The notes under the pieces were generated by a model. It was not told the origin of the DNA. It did not search any database and saw only the letters and a program-made list of their open reading frames with translations. The position numbers and the translations under genes are program-made. Shown here in pieces: positions 41,616-51,607 of a stretch of DNA of 64,000 bases. This DNA is from an uncultured Bacteroidales bacterium (GTDB lineage: Bacteria > Bacteroidota > Bacteroidia > Bacteroidales > UBA932): NCBI GenBank assembly GCA_949296645.1, contig CASFPH010000001.1, positions 95,058 to 159,057 on the forward strand. The letters are read 5' to 3'. Numbering within the stretch: position 1 is the first letter of the stretch; every line of letters begins with the position of its first letter.

Positions 41616-44600
41616 TTAGAACTTCAGTTTGAGACCGAAAGTCCATGAAATTCCAGGTTTTACCGTACCCATAGGATAGAAAGGATCCTCGCCGTAACCG
41701 TTGAAGGTGACAACGCCTATGTCATTCATCTGTCCATAAATCTGAAGCCCGTCTATACCGATTTTCCTCACGGCTTTTGAAGGAAGGGTATATGTAAGAT
41801 TCAGTTCCTGGAACCTTATATTGGCCGCATTGAGATAAAGATAGTCCATCATATCCGAATACCCTGAAAGCTGGCTCGCATATCGTTCTCCCGATTCGAA
41901 GTCAGGCAGCGGTATGAATTCATCAGGATCACAGTTCACTATCTCATAATAATATTTGTTTACATCTCCAACTCCCCTGCTCATTGTAGGATAATTGAAT
42001 CCCATTCTCTTGAACTTGTGTCCGAAATATCCTGTAATTATGAATGAAAGCCTCAGATTCTTCCATGAAAAACTGCTGTTGAAACCGAGAATCACAGGAG
42101 GTACGGACGTTCCCATATCCACAAGATAATCTGAAGAATCGAAAGAAGTATTGGATGTGGTCATTGCCCTCGGATTTTCACCGTTTTTGTCAACTATGAC
42201 CGGCTGCCTTACTCCTGCAATCTCCCTTACACCGCCATATATGAATCCCCAAAGGGTATTCGCATTATAACCTTCGGCATACTCCCAGCCTGAACCCGGG
42301 CCATAAACCCTGTATGCAAGAGTAGCAGGATCCTTGAACAGAGAGGTTATCATATTCTTGTTATATGAAAAGCTGAGGTTTCCTGTCCAATTGAAATCCC
42401 TGCGGGAAAGTGAACTACCCAGCACGACCTCGAATCCCCTGTTATACATTGAGACAGCATTTATACTCTGGGTATCGGAGCCATAGACATTAGGTATCGC
42501 AACAGTTGAAATAAGGTCGCGCCCTTCCTTGTCATAATAATCTATCTTACCGAAAATTTTTCCTCCAAGGAACGAGAAATCGACACCCATATCGAATGCA
42601 CCGGTCCTCTCCCAACTCAAAAACGGATTACCGTAATTTGATATTACTCCATAACCTGTACCTGAAGTATAATTCTGTCCCCATATCGAAATCAGAGGAT
42701 CCACTGATGTGGATTTGTCGACGTTTCCGTTAAATCCGTAAGTGGCCCTTACAAGCAGACGGTCGATCCACGAAATATTCTTTATGAATTTTTCCTCTCC
42801 GATATTCCATGAAGCGCCTACACTCCAGAACGGCGAATATCTTATCGACGGATCGGATGATATCAGGTTCGAAGCATCCGTCCTTACGCTTCCGCTTACA
42901 GTATATTTTTTATCATATGTATATGATGCATTAAGATAGGCGGAAAAATACCTGTCTATATTATATGCTCTCATATCGACAGGATATGAAGGACCTGAAT
43001 AACTTGCACTGCCGAACATGGTATACATGGGATTGGTCGATGAAGACACTCCGTTAATAGGAGGAGTAACTGAAAGCAATTCGTCATCATAACCGTATAT
43101 CATGCTTCCGGTCTTTGTCTCAAGCACCCTGCTGCTCAATTCCATACCGGCGATTGCAGAAACCTGATGCCTGCTGGCAAAGGTTCTGTCGAAATTGAGC
43201 TGGTTCCTGAAATTCCATGACGACAGAGAACTGCTTCCTTCCTGAATTGCCATCCCGTTTGCATAATTCTGTTTCACCGGAGTTGCCGGATTGCCATCCC
43301 ACTGTGAGTTATAGTTAACATTAAACCTCACCTGATAGGAATCCTCACCATAAAGACTCTTACTCTTGTCTTCCATTATCTCATACTGGAATTTGGAATC
43401 GAAAGTAAGCCCCTTCAATATCTTGAAATTGAGGCCGGCCTGGAATCTGCCGTATATGGATTTGTTCGTTATGTCGCGTTCCCTCATTTCCTGTACAGGA
43501 TTGTACGACCAGTCGCTGTAAGGAAACTGAACACCCTTCTGCGTAATATATCTGTCGATTATAGGCAGATACATGGATTTCTGCACATTAAGGTATTCTC
43601 CATTCTCACCTATCAGCATATCGTATGGAGACATGCTCTGTATTTCCTCAAGAGTCACCCCGTCCGTCCTGCTGCTGTTGTACTGGAACATTGATGATAC
43701 GGAAAGATCCAGCCATCTGAACAGATTGACGTTTGTCCTGTAATTGAGCGTATATCTTTGATTATCGTTACCTTTGAAAGCGGTGATGTTGTCATCATAC
43801 ATCAGCGAAGCCACATGGCTCATTCTGTCCGTACCGCCTGAAACCGTAAGGTTGTACTGCTGGGTAACAGGTCTTGAAAGCAGATATTTCCTTATCTGGT
43901 CCCTGTTGTCCTGAGACGCAAGTTTGCTCAGTGCAGCATCCAGTTCTGACTGCGACATATATCCGAGCCTTGCCTCGTTCATATATATGGAAGCCTGCGA
44001 ATAAAATCTTCCGTAGTTATAATATATGCTTGAAGAATAATTGTCCGCAAGCGGCTGACCTGCATTGAAGAATCCTGTATTGAAACCGAGTTTTTCATAT
44101 TCTACGGTCTCTGCCGATGAAGCAAGAGGATTCGCATAATCCGGATCCATATACTCGGAGAATTTTACAAACGCATTGAGTTCCACATTGACCTTACCTT
44201 TCTGCGCGGACTTTGTAGTGACTACAATGACACCGTTGGCAGAACGTGCTCCCCAGATGGAGGCCGCTGCAGCATCCTTCAAGACAGTTATGCTCGCGAT
44301 ATCATTCGGATTTATCGAAGAAAGTTCACCTTCTATCGCAAAACCGTCGACGATTATAAGCGGATTTGCATTGGCTCCGAGAGTTGTCACACCACGGATT
44401 ACAATTTCCTCGTCTCTTTCAAAATAACCCTTATTGACAATCTGCAGACCTGCAACATTACCTACAAGACTCTGTTCCAAAGAGGTAGCAGGTTTATCCA
44501 AAAGCTCCTTGCCGATATTGTCGAACGAGCCGGTAGCCCTTTCCCTTGAGATTGTCTGATAACCGGTGACAACCACATCATCCAGAGCTACCACGTCAGG

Positions 44601-45131
44601 AGCCAGAACGACATTGACTACACTCTGCTTACCTACTGATACCTCTTTCGAGAGCATACCCAACATCGAAAAATCAAGCAGCGCCCCCTGTTCGGTCTCT
44701 ATTTCATACGAACCGTCCTCGTCCGCTACGGAAAATTCGGAACCTCCCTTGACTGAAACTACCGTTCCCGGCAAAGGTTGTCCCGTACCTTCTTCCGTAA
44801 CCTTTCCCCTGATCTTCATCTTGACGGATTTTGCAGGGGAAAGGAGGATCTGTCTGTCTACAATCTTGTAATTAATGCCGTTCGAGCGCAGCACCTTGTC
44901 AAGCACCGCCTTGAGGTCCTCGTTTTCAACCTTGATTGAAACCGGAACATTTACATCAATGACAGAATTGTTATAAGCAAACTTGAATGATGTCTGTTTC
45001 TGAATCTCTTTCAGGACATCGGAAATTTTCCCATTTTCAATATTAAGGGAAACATTCTGAGCACTTGCCTGCTGCGAAAATGCAAGACTGAAAACAGCAA
45101 GCAAAATGCATATCAATGATCTGTACTTCAT
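41616..45131 (-). CDS. SusC/RagA-family TonB-dependent transporter with STN domain
   Basis: 1171 residues. Signal peptide 1-25, STN (secretin/TonB short) domain about 30-100, CarboxypepD_reg domain about 108-190 (IRGKVTEEGTGQPLPGTVV), TonB box and plug from about 195 (VVALDDVVVTGYQ, GLQIVNKGYF, IVIRGVTTLG, NPLIIVDGFAIEGELSSINP), then a beta-barrel ending PGISWTFGLKLKF. The STN domain is what lets such receptors talk to a FecR-type anti-sigma factor, and exactly such a pair is encoded upstream. No perfect TAnnTTTG box is seen before it, consistent with use of the local ECF sigma factor. Confidence 0.95.
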   Translation of the reverse strand: MKYRSLICILLAVFSLAFSQQASAQNVSLNIENGKISDVLKEIQKQTSFKFAYNNSVIDVNVPVSIKVENEDLKAVLDKVLRSNGINYKIVDRQILLSPAKSVKMKIRGKVTEEGTGQPLPGTVVSVKGGSEFSVADEDGSYEIETEQGALLDFSMLGMLSKEVSVGKQSVVNVVLAPDVVALDDVVVTGYQTISRERATGSFDNIGKELLDKPATSLEQSLVGNVAGLQIVNKGYFERDEEIVIRGVTTLGANANPLIIVDGFAIEGELSSINPNDIASITVLKDAAAASIWGARSANGVIVVTTKSAQKGKVNVELNAFVKFSEYMDPDYANPLASSAETVEYEKLGFNTGFFNAGQPLADNYSSSIYYNYGRFYSQASIYMNEARLGYMSQSELDAALSKLASQDNRDQIRKYLLSRPVTQQYNLTVSGGTDRMSHVASLMYDDNITAFKGNDNQRYTLNYRTNVNLFRWLDLSVSSMFQYNSSRTDGVTLEEIQSMSPYDMLIGENGEYLNVQKSMYLPIIDRYITQKGVQFPYSDWSYNPVQEMRERDITNKSIYGRFQAGLNFKILKGLTFDSKFQYEIMEDKSKSLYGEDSYQVRFNVNYNSQWDGNPATPVKQNYANGMAIQEGSSSLSSWNFRNQLNFDRTFASRHQVSAIAGMELSSRVLETKTGSMIYGYDDELLSVTPPINGVSSSTNPMYTMFGSASYSGPSYPVDMRAYNIDRYFSAYLNASYTYDKKYTVSGSVRTDASNLISSDPSIRYSPFWSVGASWNIGEEKFIKNISWIDRLLVRATYGFNGNVDKSTSVDPLISIWGQNYTSGTGYGVISNYGNPFLSWERTGAFDMGVDFSFLGGKIFGKIDYYDKEGRDLISTVAIPNVYGSDTQSINAVSMYNRGFEVVLGSSLSRRDFNWTGNLSFSYNKNMITSLFKDPATLAYRVYGPGSGWEYAEGYNANTLWGFIYGGVREIAGVRQPVIVDKNGENPRAMTTSNTSFDSSDYLVDMGTSVPPVILGFNSSFSWKNLRLSFIITGYFGHKFKRMGFNYPTMSRGVGDVNKYYYEIVNCDPDEFIPLPDFESGERYASQLSGYSDMMDYLYLNAANIRFQELNLTYTLPSKAVRKIGIDGLQIYGQMNDIGVVTFNGYGEDPFYPMGTVKPGISWTFGLKLKF

Positions 45132-45235
45132 ATAAAGGTTGTTTTAAGTTTCTATCAATTGAACAATAAAAATCAAAACCACCCCAAAAAAATTTGAAAA
45201 AAATATGCCGAAAACACGGACAAAAGGCATAAATA

Positions 45236-46264
45236 TCAGTAAAGCACCACCTTGCGTCCTTCAACGCGATACGATATGTCGGAAGTGTATTTCATGGCAT
45301 CAAGTACCTGGGTAAGGGATTCAGACTCGAAATCAGCCGTAAAACTGTTTTTAAGGATGTTACCGTCGAGAATGTCCACCCTTACTCCGAACCATCTTTC
45401 AAGCTTTCTTATAACCTCATCCATAGGCGCATTGTCGAAGACAAGACGTCCTTCCTTCCACGAAGTACTGATTTCTATTCTTTCCACCCCGGCAGGTTTC
45501 ACTACCGGAAGGATCCTTTCCTTTCGGTCGGATATGACAACCTCCTGATTATGGTCTACATTTATCTTGCTTTTATCGGAATCCTTCTCCAGATACAGGC
45601 TTCCGGTAACCAGAGTAAGACGGAAATCATCATCGTTTTCGTATGAGGAGACATTGAACTCCGTACCGGTCACCACGACCGTGATACCTTTTGACGTACT
45701 TACACGCATCGGCCATTCACTGTCCGAGACCACATTGAAATAACCTTCTCCAGAAAGTTTCACGTTTCTCTCATAAGGACTGAACTCCGATGGAAATTCA
45801 ATCGTGCTCCCGCTGTTTAGCCATACCTTCGAACTGTCCGGAAGCATCACAAAGCCTTTCACCCCTTCGTTGACGATATACCGCATCATGGATTCCGTCT
45901 GTGCGAAATACTTCTCGCCAGGCACAAAACCATCCTCCTTTACTCCACTCCTTGCATCAGTGACATATTCATAGGCAAGCAGCAAAAAGGCAGGGATGAA
46001 AAGTACTGCAGCCACCCTTGTGAGCCAAACCGAAAAACTCACCCTTGTCGTCCTTGTACGGCGGGAAAGATCAGACCTTTCATAGTTTTCCATTCCAGGC
46101 ACGGGATCATACGGCATATTCTGGAGAAGACAGGAGTTCTTCAAAGCCGAATATCTGGACATAAGCTCCTTATCTCCGGAAAGGAGCCTGAAGAATTCCT
46201 TTCTTTCATCTCCGGACACCTTGCCTTCTATGACACTCAATATATATTTATCATCAATAACCAT
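45236..46264 (-). CDS. FecR-family anti-sigma factor
   Basis: 342 residues. A cytoplasmic N-terminal sigma-binding region (1-85), a single membrane segment (about 85-105; LTRVAAVLFIPAFLLLAYEYV), then the periplasmic FecR domain with KGFVMLPDSSKVWLNSGSTIEFPSEF and RNVKLSGEGYFNVV, and a C-terminal DUF4974-like domain (WKEGRLVFDNAPMDEVIRKLERWFGV). It senses the STN domain of the SusC protein encoded next to it and controls the sigma factor encoded 26 bases upstream. Confidence 0.93.
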   Translation of the reverse strand: MVIDDKYILSVIEGKVSGDERKEFFRLLSGDKELMSRYSALKNSCLLQNMPYDPVPGMENYERSDLSRRTRTTRVSFSVWLTRVAAVLFIPAFLLLAYEYVTDARSGVKEDGFVPGEKYFAQTESMMRYIVNEGVKGFVMLPDSSKVWLNSGSTIEFPSEFSPYERNVKLSGEGYFNVVSDSEWPMRVSTSKGITVVVTGTEFNVSSYENDDDFRLTLVTGSLYLEKDSDKSKINVDHNQEVVISDRKERILPVVKPAGVERIEISTSWKEGRLVFDNAPMDEVIRKLERWFGVRVDILDGNILKNSFTADFESESLTQVLDAMKYTSDISYRVEGRKVVLY

Positions 46265-46290
46265 ATCCCTTTATTAATTATACAAACTTG

Positions 46291-46851
46291 TCAGAATATA
46301 CCCCAAAGAAAAGTCATCATATAGTCCTTAAGTTTTTTTCTGAATTTTTTCAAGGCAATGGACATCCGGTATTCCACAGTCCCGAGCGAGACGCCCGATC
46401 TGTCGGCCGCTTCCTGATTTGTCAATCCCTCGAACCTCGTATATGCAAAAGTCTCCCTTACTGCAGGAGACAAGGAGTCCAATGTCCTTTTTATCAGAAC
46501 CTCCATACTCAAAGCGTCCAGGCTGTGCGAAAGGACCGGATCCTCAAGTGCGGCAATATCGGCCATCACTTCGTTCCTGTTATCGGCATTCTCCCTGAAA
46601 TATTTAGACTTGAGCACATTCAGCGCCTTATTTCTGGCAATGGTGAAAACGTAGGTCCTCAGATTCTTGTTCTTGTCGAGAGAGGCCCTTGCCACCCATA
46701 ACGAAAGCAGGGAATCCTGTGCTATATCCTCGGCCAAAGAAGCATCGTGCAGATACCCCCGCACGAAATATACGATATTGGCAAATTCGGATTTATAGAA
46801 TATTCCGAATGCCTCCTCGTTTCCTTTGAGTATTTCAGCCACAAGATTCAT
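46291..46851 (-). CDS. ECF-type RNA polymerase sigma factor
   Basis: 186 residues. Region 2 (about 20-85) contains FYKSEFANIVYFVRGYLHDASLAEDIAQDS and TYVFTIARNKALNVLK (shown as separate motifs), and region 4 (about 120-175) has AYTRFEGLTNQEAADRSGVSLGTVE as the -35-binding helix-turn-helix. This is the Bacteroidota-expanded ECF group that pairs with FecR and SusC. It should drive the downstream fecR-susC-susD genes. A TAGCTTTG box ends 5 bases before its ATG. Confidence 0.94.
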   Translation of the reverse strand: MNLVAEILKGNEEAFGIFYKSEFANIVYFVRGYLHDASLAEDIAQDSLLSLWVARASLDKNKNLRTYVFTIARNKALNVLKSKYFRENADNRNEVMADIAALEDPVLSHSLDALSMEVLIKRTLDSLSPAVRETFAYTRFEGLTNQEAADRSGVSLGTVEYRMSIALKKFRKKLKDYMMTFLWGIF

Positions 46852-46856
46852 TGATA

Positions 46857-46864
46857 CAAAGCTA
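46857..46864 (-). promoter_or_regulatory. -7 box directly before the ECF sigma gene (possible leaderless start)
   Basis: Minus strand TAGCTTTG, perfect TAnnTTTG, with ATTG 19 bases upstream. Only 5 bases separate it from the start codon, so a leaderless or 2-nt-leader mRNA is predicted. Confidence 0.5.
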
Positions 46865-46902
46865 TATATTTAATTGCAAAATCCAATAGGGAATTGAAAC
46901 CA

Positions 46903-46947
46903 AAGGCTGTGCCGCCTGTACACAAATGTTCAACACGACACAGCCTT
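46903..46947 (-). terminator. Likely terminator of tnaA
   Basis: A 9-bp stem AAGGCTGTG / CACAGCCTT with a 27-base loop that can pair further, 50 bases past the tnaA stop. The T-run after it is weak (TTTGGTTT), so efficiency is uncertain. Confidence 0.5.
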
Positions 46948-46996
46948 ATTTATCATACAAACATAGCCTGAGCTACGCGTAAACTCGTCAGAAATA

Positions 46997-48373
46997 CTAT
47001 TTCACAGGTTCCAGCTGGACTGTAAAGTGACGCATAAGTTCGGTTTCCCAGACAATCCTTACACCTTTGGTAATAGATTCTCTTCTGTCATATACATTTT
47101 TAAGGGCAACCGCTATGACATCCATGTGATTGTTCGTATACACGCGGCGAGGGATTGCAAGACGGAGAAGGTCCAGACCGCCGAAACGGTTTTCTCTTGT
47201 CACAGGATCACGGTCTGCAAGGATATATCCGATTTCACAACCGCGGATACCGGCTTCAAGATAAAGCTCCACTGTCAGAGTCTGTGCAGGGAACTGTTCC
47301 TTAGGCACATGTGTCAGGATCTTGCTTGCATCCACGAAAATCGCATGACCGCCGGCAGGACGCTGATAAGGTATTCCGTACTCGTCAAGACGCTTTGCGA
47401 GATATTCTACCTGCTTGATTCTTGTCTCAAGATTGTCGAATTCCGTATTTTCGTCAAGGCCGACAGCAAGGGCATCCATATCGCGTCCGTTCATACCACC
47501 ATATGTCAGATAACCTTCAAAAGGAATGCAGAAGCGTTTTGCGCCCTCATATATGCTTTCATGACGCGTAGCTATGAAACCTCCCATATTAACTATACCG
47601 TCCTTTTTCGCACTCATCGTCATACCGTCTGCAAGGGAGAACATTTCCTTGACAATCTCCTTGATCGTCTTGTCGGCATAGCCTTCTTCCCTTACCTTGA
47701 TGAAATATGCGTTTTCAGCAAAACGTGCCGAGTCAAAAATCACGAATTTTCCAAAACGATCTGCGATAGCCCTTACATCCCTGAGATTCTGCATTGATAC
47801 CGGCTGTCCGCCTGCGGTATTGTTTGTAATGGTAACAATTATGAAAGGAACCTTGTTACCGTACTGTTCCAGTGCCTTTTCGAGTTTAACAGGATCGACG
47901 TTGCCTTTGAAAGGATGCTCCAGCTGTGTATCCTTTGCCTCATCGATAATACAGTCAAGCGCGAATGCCTTGCGGCTCTCGATATGTCCCTTTGTAGTGT
48001 CGAAATGTGAATTTCCGGGAACCACATCCCCTGCTTTCACCATATGGCTGAAAAGCACGTTTTCAGCGGCACGACCCTGGTGTGTAGGTATTACATATTC
48101 GAATCCGGTAAGTCTTGTTATGGTATCCTTAAGTCTGAAGAAAGACGATGCACCTGCATAGCTCTCGTCCCCCATCATCATTGCTGCCCACTGCCTGTCA
48201 CTCATCGACCCCGTTCCAGAGTCAGTTATACAGTCTATGTAAACATGTTCAGCTTTAAGCTGAAATACATTGTAATGAGCTTCTTTCATCCATTGCTCAC
48301 GTTCTGCCCTTGTACTCTTGCGTATGGGCTCTACCATTTTGATTTTCCAAGATTCTGCGAAAGGTAATTCCAT
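46997..48373 (-). CDS. tnaA: Tryptophanase
   Basis: 458 residues, PLP-dependent cleavage of tryptophan to indole, pyruvate and ammonia. N-terminus MELPFAESWKIKMVEPIR is the Bacteroides-type start; YVIPTHQGRAAEN binds the cofactor phosphate and the PLP lysine lies in MTMSAKKDGIVNMGG. The end reads MRHFTVQL, with His where tyrosine phenol-lyase has Phe, which favours tryptophanase over its close relative. No TnaC-like leader peptide is visible in the short leader; a TATATTTG promoter box lies about 38 bases upstream. Monocistronic by context. Confidence 0.93.
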   Translation of the reverse strand: MELPFAESWKIKMVEPIRKSTRAEREQWMKEAHYNVFQLKAEHVYIDCITDSGTGSMSDRQWAAMMMGDESYAGASSFFRLKDTITRLTGFEYVIPTHQGRAAENVLFSHMVKAGDVVPGNSHFDTTKGHIESRKAFALDCIIDEAKDTQLEHPFKGNVDPVKLEKALEQYGNKVPFIIVTITNNTAGGQPVSMQNLRDVRAIADRFGKFVIFDSARFAENAYFIKVREEGYADKTIKEIVKEMFSLADGMTMSAKKDGIVNMGGFIATRHESIYEGAKRFCIPFEGYLTYGGMNGRDMDALAVGLDENTEFDNLETRIKQVEYLAKRLDEYGIPYQRPAGGHAIFVDASKILTHVPKEQFPAQTLTVELYLEAGIRGCEIGYILADRDPVTRENRFGGLDLLRLAIPRRVYTNNHMDVIAVALKNVYDRRESITKGVRIVWETELMRHFTVQLEPVK

Positions 48374-48411
48374 ATATAAAGTTTTTAATTGATGATTGTT
48401 ATAATATCTAA

Positions 48412-48419
48412 CAAATATA
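48412..48419 (-). promoter_or_regulatory. Promoter -7 box for tnaA
   Basis: Minus strand TATATTTG, perfect TAnnTTTG, with TTTG 18 bases upstream lying inside the secDF terminator. Confidence 0.6.
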
Positions 48420-48420
48420 C

Positions 48421-48480
48421 AAAAAAAAAAAGTGCATCAAAATGAATCGTCCGATAAGGACTTTTCATCCAGATGCACTT
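48421..48480 (-). terminator. Intrinsic terminator of secDF
   Basis: Stem AAGTGCATC / GATGCACTT (9 bp) with an internal GTCC/GGAC hairpin, followed on the minus strand by 11 T. It overlaps the tnaA promoter. Confidence 0.85.
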
Positions 48481-48500
48481 TGCCTTATTAATGAAAAGGA

Positions 48501-51500
48501 TCACTTCCTTTTCTCAATCTGCTTCTTGGAACTTCTCATACTCAAGTCGTACATCACAGGTGTACCGATGAATATTGAAGAATATGTACCTACTACGATA
48601 CCGGCTATCAGTGCCACGGAAAATCCGCGGATCACCTCTCCGCCGAATATTGCGATTGCAAGAAGAACTACCAATGTGGTACCTGAAGTATTTATGGTAC
48701 GAGGAAGCGTACTGTTGATACCCTGATTGATATTCGTTCTCAAATCCCTGTTAGGGAAGAGAGTCTTGTACTCACGTATTCTGTCGAAAATAACCACGTT
48801 GTCATTGATTGCATAACCGATAATGGTCAGGATTGCAGCGATGAACGTCTGGTCAACATCAAGACTGAACGGGAATACTCCGGAGAACAATGAGAAGAAT
48901 CCGAGGAGGAAGACAGTGACATGCGCCAGTGAAAGCACACCTCCCATACCCCATGTCCAGTTTCTGAATCGGATAGCAATGTATCCGAATATCGCAACAA
49001 GCGAAAGGATTATCGCAATAACCGCATCTATCTTGATATCGTTCGCTATCGTAGGACCTACCTTATCGGAACTTATTATACCGTTAGGATTGTCAAGGGT
49101 AGATGTGAATTCGTCGAATGTTATGTCCTTTGCAAAGAAACCTTTCAACGCATTGTAAAGTTTCTGGTCAACAAGCTTGTCGGTTTCCACAGAGTTGTCT
49201 TCGATAAGATACTTGGTCGTAACCTTTACCTGGCTTCCGCCGCCGAACTGTTTTACCTCAACGGATCCTTCGAATTCTTCAGTTGCTGCTTTCCTTATAT
49301 CCTCAACGTCCACGTTCTTGTCGAATCTGACAACATAAGTTCTACCTCCGGTGAAGTCTACACCGTATGTAAAGCCCTTTGTAAATATCGACGTTACTGA
49401 AACAATTACGATGACTGCGGAAATCATATATGTGGATTTCCTGATTTTCACGAAATCCACATGAGTATTCTGCAGGAAGTTTCTTGTAAGCCTGTTGTCG
49501 AAAGATATGTTTCTTCCCTTGTCGAGTCTTGCTTCAAAAATAAGACGGGATATGAATATGGATGTTGCAAGAGAAGTTATTATACCTATGATCAATGTGG
49601 TTGCAAAACCCTGGATAGGACCTGAACCGAAAACAAACAGGACGATACCTGTTATTATGGTAGTCAGCTGACCGTCGATGATTGCAGAGTATGCATTGTT
49701 GTAACCGTCCTTGACAGCAGCCCTGAGAGCCTTGCCGGCACGTATTTCTTCCTTGACACGTTCATATATTATGACGTTGGCATCCACAGCCATACCGAGG
49801 GTCAATACAAGACCCGCTATACCAGGCAGTGTAAGTACGGCACCGAATGAAACCAGTGAACCGAACAGGAAGAGAACATTGCATATCAAAGCTATGCTGG
49901 CTACAACACCGGCTGTGCTGTAGAAGAAGATCATATATGCAAGAACAAGTATGAAGGCAAGCACGAATGAAATCAGACCGGATCTGATGGAATCGCTACC
50001 CAAAGTAGGACCTACAACCTGTTCCTGAACGATATTTGCAGGAGCCGGAAGCTTACCTGACTTGAGCACGTTGGTAAGGTCGTCAGCTTCTTCTATTGTA
50101 AAGTTGCCGGAAATACTTGACTGGCCACCCGAAATTTCGGTATGTACTACCGGATATGAATATACGAGTCCGTCGAGAACGATGGCGATACATTTGCCGA
50201 TATTGTCTGCTGTCATTCTGGCCCAGATCCTTGCACCTTCAGCATTCATTGTCATGCTTACTTCAGGAGATCCTCCGGTACTTCCGAAATTTGTCCTGGC
50301 AGATTCTACCGAACCTCCGTCAAGAGGGGCTTTTCCGTCTCTCGTATTGGCCTTTATGGCTATGAGTTCGAAATATGACTGACTCTTGTCCATGCTTGAC
50401 GGCTTGACTGTCCACATCAGTCTCATGTCTGAAGGAATAATATCCTTGACCTGAGGATAATTAAGGAAAGTATTGATTCTTGCAGTATCACGGTAATGCG
50501 CCATTCCGACACAAGGACCGCTCATCAGCTGACCGTTGTATACCCTCGGATTGAGAAGATAGAAAAGAGGATTCTGCTTTGCGAAGTTTGCCGCATCTGC
50601 AGAAAGGCTGTCCTGTGCTATGACCTGGTCTATTAGATCCTTGCTTTCAGAAGCGGTACTGTCGGTTGAATCTGCAGCTTCTTCCGGATTTTCTTCAGCA
50701 GCAAGAAGCTCTCTTATCACTTCGTTGGCCTCTGCCAGAACCGGATATACTTCCTGGTTCTCAAATGTAGGCCAGAATTCGAGCGATGCCGTTCCCTGGA
50801 GGAGTTTTCTTACCCTTTCAGGCTCCTTCACACCAGGAAGTTCAACTAGAATCCTTCCGCTGTTACCGAGTTTCTGGATGTTCGGCTGAGTAACGCCGAA
50901 ACGGTCGATACGGTTTCTGAGCACATTGAAAGAATTGGCTATCGCACTTTCGGCTTCGGTCCTGATTACTGAAATGACTTCATCATTGGAAGTTTCCGGT
51001 TTGATTCTGTCCCTCATCTCATAGGTTCCGAAAATCTGGGAAAGCCTCTGTCCTGGAGCGACCTGATCCCAGGCTTCCGCAAACAGGGTTATATAATCGG
51101 TTCTTGGTGAAGTCACCTGATTTTTCGTTGCAAGTTCCAGAGCCTGTGCAAGCATCGGAGATTCGTTGTTTCCCGACAATGCCATGATAAGATCCCTCAG
51201 TTCCACCTGCAGCATTACGTTCATACCACCCTTGAGGTCAAGACCGAGACTTATTTCCTTGTCTTTCACTTGCTTGAAGGTATATCCGAAAAATACCTTT
51301 TCGGAAGAAATAGAGTCGGTGTAATACCTTGACTTCTCTTTTCTTATTGAATCCAAATAGAATGCCTTGTCCAAATCAGAGACATTCGCAAACGACGGCA
51401 ACTGCTGCTCAAGCTGAACGGCTCTTTCCGCATACTGGGCAGCCTTCTTCTCCTGATGACTTGTAGCCCACGTAAATGAAAGCTGGTAGATACAAGCCAG

Positions 51501-51545
51501 AGCGATCAGAATTGCCACAACCTTAATAGCTCCTTTACTTTGCAT
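48501..51545 (-). CDS. secDF: Fused protein translocase subunit SecDF
   Basis: 1014 residues joining SecD and SecF. N-terminal membrane segment about 7-27, the GLDLKGGMNVML motif, the large P1 periplasmic domain with VLRNRIDRFGVTQPNIQ and RILVELPGV, then SecD membrane block with GMAVDANVIIYERVKEE. The SecF half begins about residue 690 (ISFDNRLTRNFLQNTHVDFVK as separate start) with GVDFTGGRTYVVRF and ends with YAINDNVVIFDRIREY. It uses proton motive force to help export. The fusion is normal in Bacteroidota. Divergent from the PD40/SPOR-like gene. Confidence 0.95.
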   Translation of the reverse strand: MQSKGAIKVVAILIALACIYQLSFTWATSHQEKKAAQYAERAVQLEQQLPSFANVSDLDKAFYLDSIRKEKSRYYTDSISSEKVFFGYTFKQVKDKEISLGLDLKGGMNVMLQVELRDLIMALSGNNESPMLAQALELATKNQVTSPRTDYITLFAEAWDQVAPGQRLSQIFGTYEMRDRIKPETSNDEVISVIRTEAESAIANSFNVLRNRIDRFGVTQPNIQKLGNSGRILVELPGVKEPERVRKLLQGTASLEFWPTFENQEVYPVLAEANEVIRELLAAEENPEEAADSTDSTASESKDLIDQVIAQDSLSADAANFAKQNPLFYLLNPRVYNGQLMSGPCVGMAHYRDTARINTFLNYPQVKDIIPSDMRLMWTVKPSSMDKSQSYFELIAIKANTRDGKAPLDGGSVESARTNFGSTGGSPEVSMTMNAEGARIWARMTADNIGKCIAIVLDGLVYSYPVVHTEISGGQSSISGNFTIEEADDLTNVLKSGKLPAPANIVQEQVVGPTLGSDSIRSGLISFVLAFILVLAYMIFFYSTAGVVASIALICNVLFLFGSLVSFGAVLTLPGIAGLVLTLGMAVDANVIIYERVKEEIRAGKALRAAVKDGYNNAYSAIIDGQLTTIITGIVLFVFGSGPIQGFATTLIIGIITSLATSIFISRLIFEARLDKGRNISFDNRLTRNFLQNTHVDFVKIRKSTYMISAVIVIVSVTSIFTKGFTYGVDFTGGRTYVVRFDKNVDVEDIRKAATEEFEGSVEVKQFGGGSQVKVTTKYLIEDNSVETDKLVDQKLYNALKGFFAKDITFDEFTSTLDNPNGIISSDKVGPTIANDIKIDAVIAIILSLVAIFGYIAIRFRNWTWGMGGVLSLAHVTVFLLGFFSLFSGVFPFSLDVDQTFIAAILTIIGYAINDNVVIFDRIREYKTLFPNRDLRTNINQGINSTLPRTINTSGTTLVVLLAIAIFGGEVIRGFSVALIAGIVVGTYSSIFIGTPVMYDLSMRSSKKQIEKRK

Positions 51546-51593
51546 GAATTTTAGTATTTTAAATTATTGTTTATATCATAGGATTTTAGCCCA

Positions 51594-51601
51594 CAAATGT
51601 A
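51594..51601 (-). promoter_or_regulatory. Promoter -7 box for secDF
   Basis: Minus strand TACATTTG, perfect TAnnTTTG, about 48 bases upstream of the secDF ATG; upstream TTTA in place of TTTG. Confidence 0.5.
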
Positions 51602-51607
51602 CTATTT

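Noticed and set aside
45132..45235. Housekeeping promoter before susC
   Set aside because: A/T-rich but with no perfect TAnnTTTG; stretches of T give only partial matches. An ECF-sigma promoter may be there but its consensus is unknown to me.
48374..48420. TnaC-like leader peptide for tnaA
   Set aside because: The leader between the promoter box and ATG is about 30 bases, too short for a regulatory peptide with a Trp codon.
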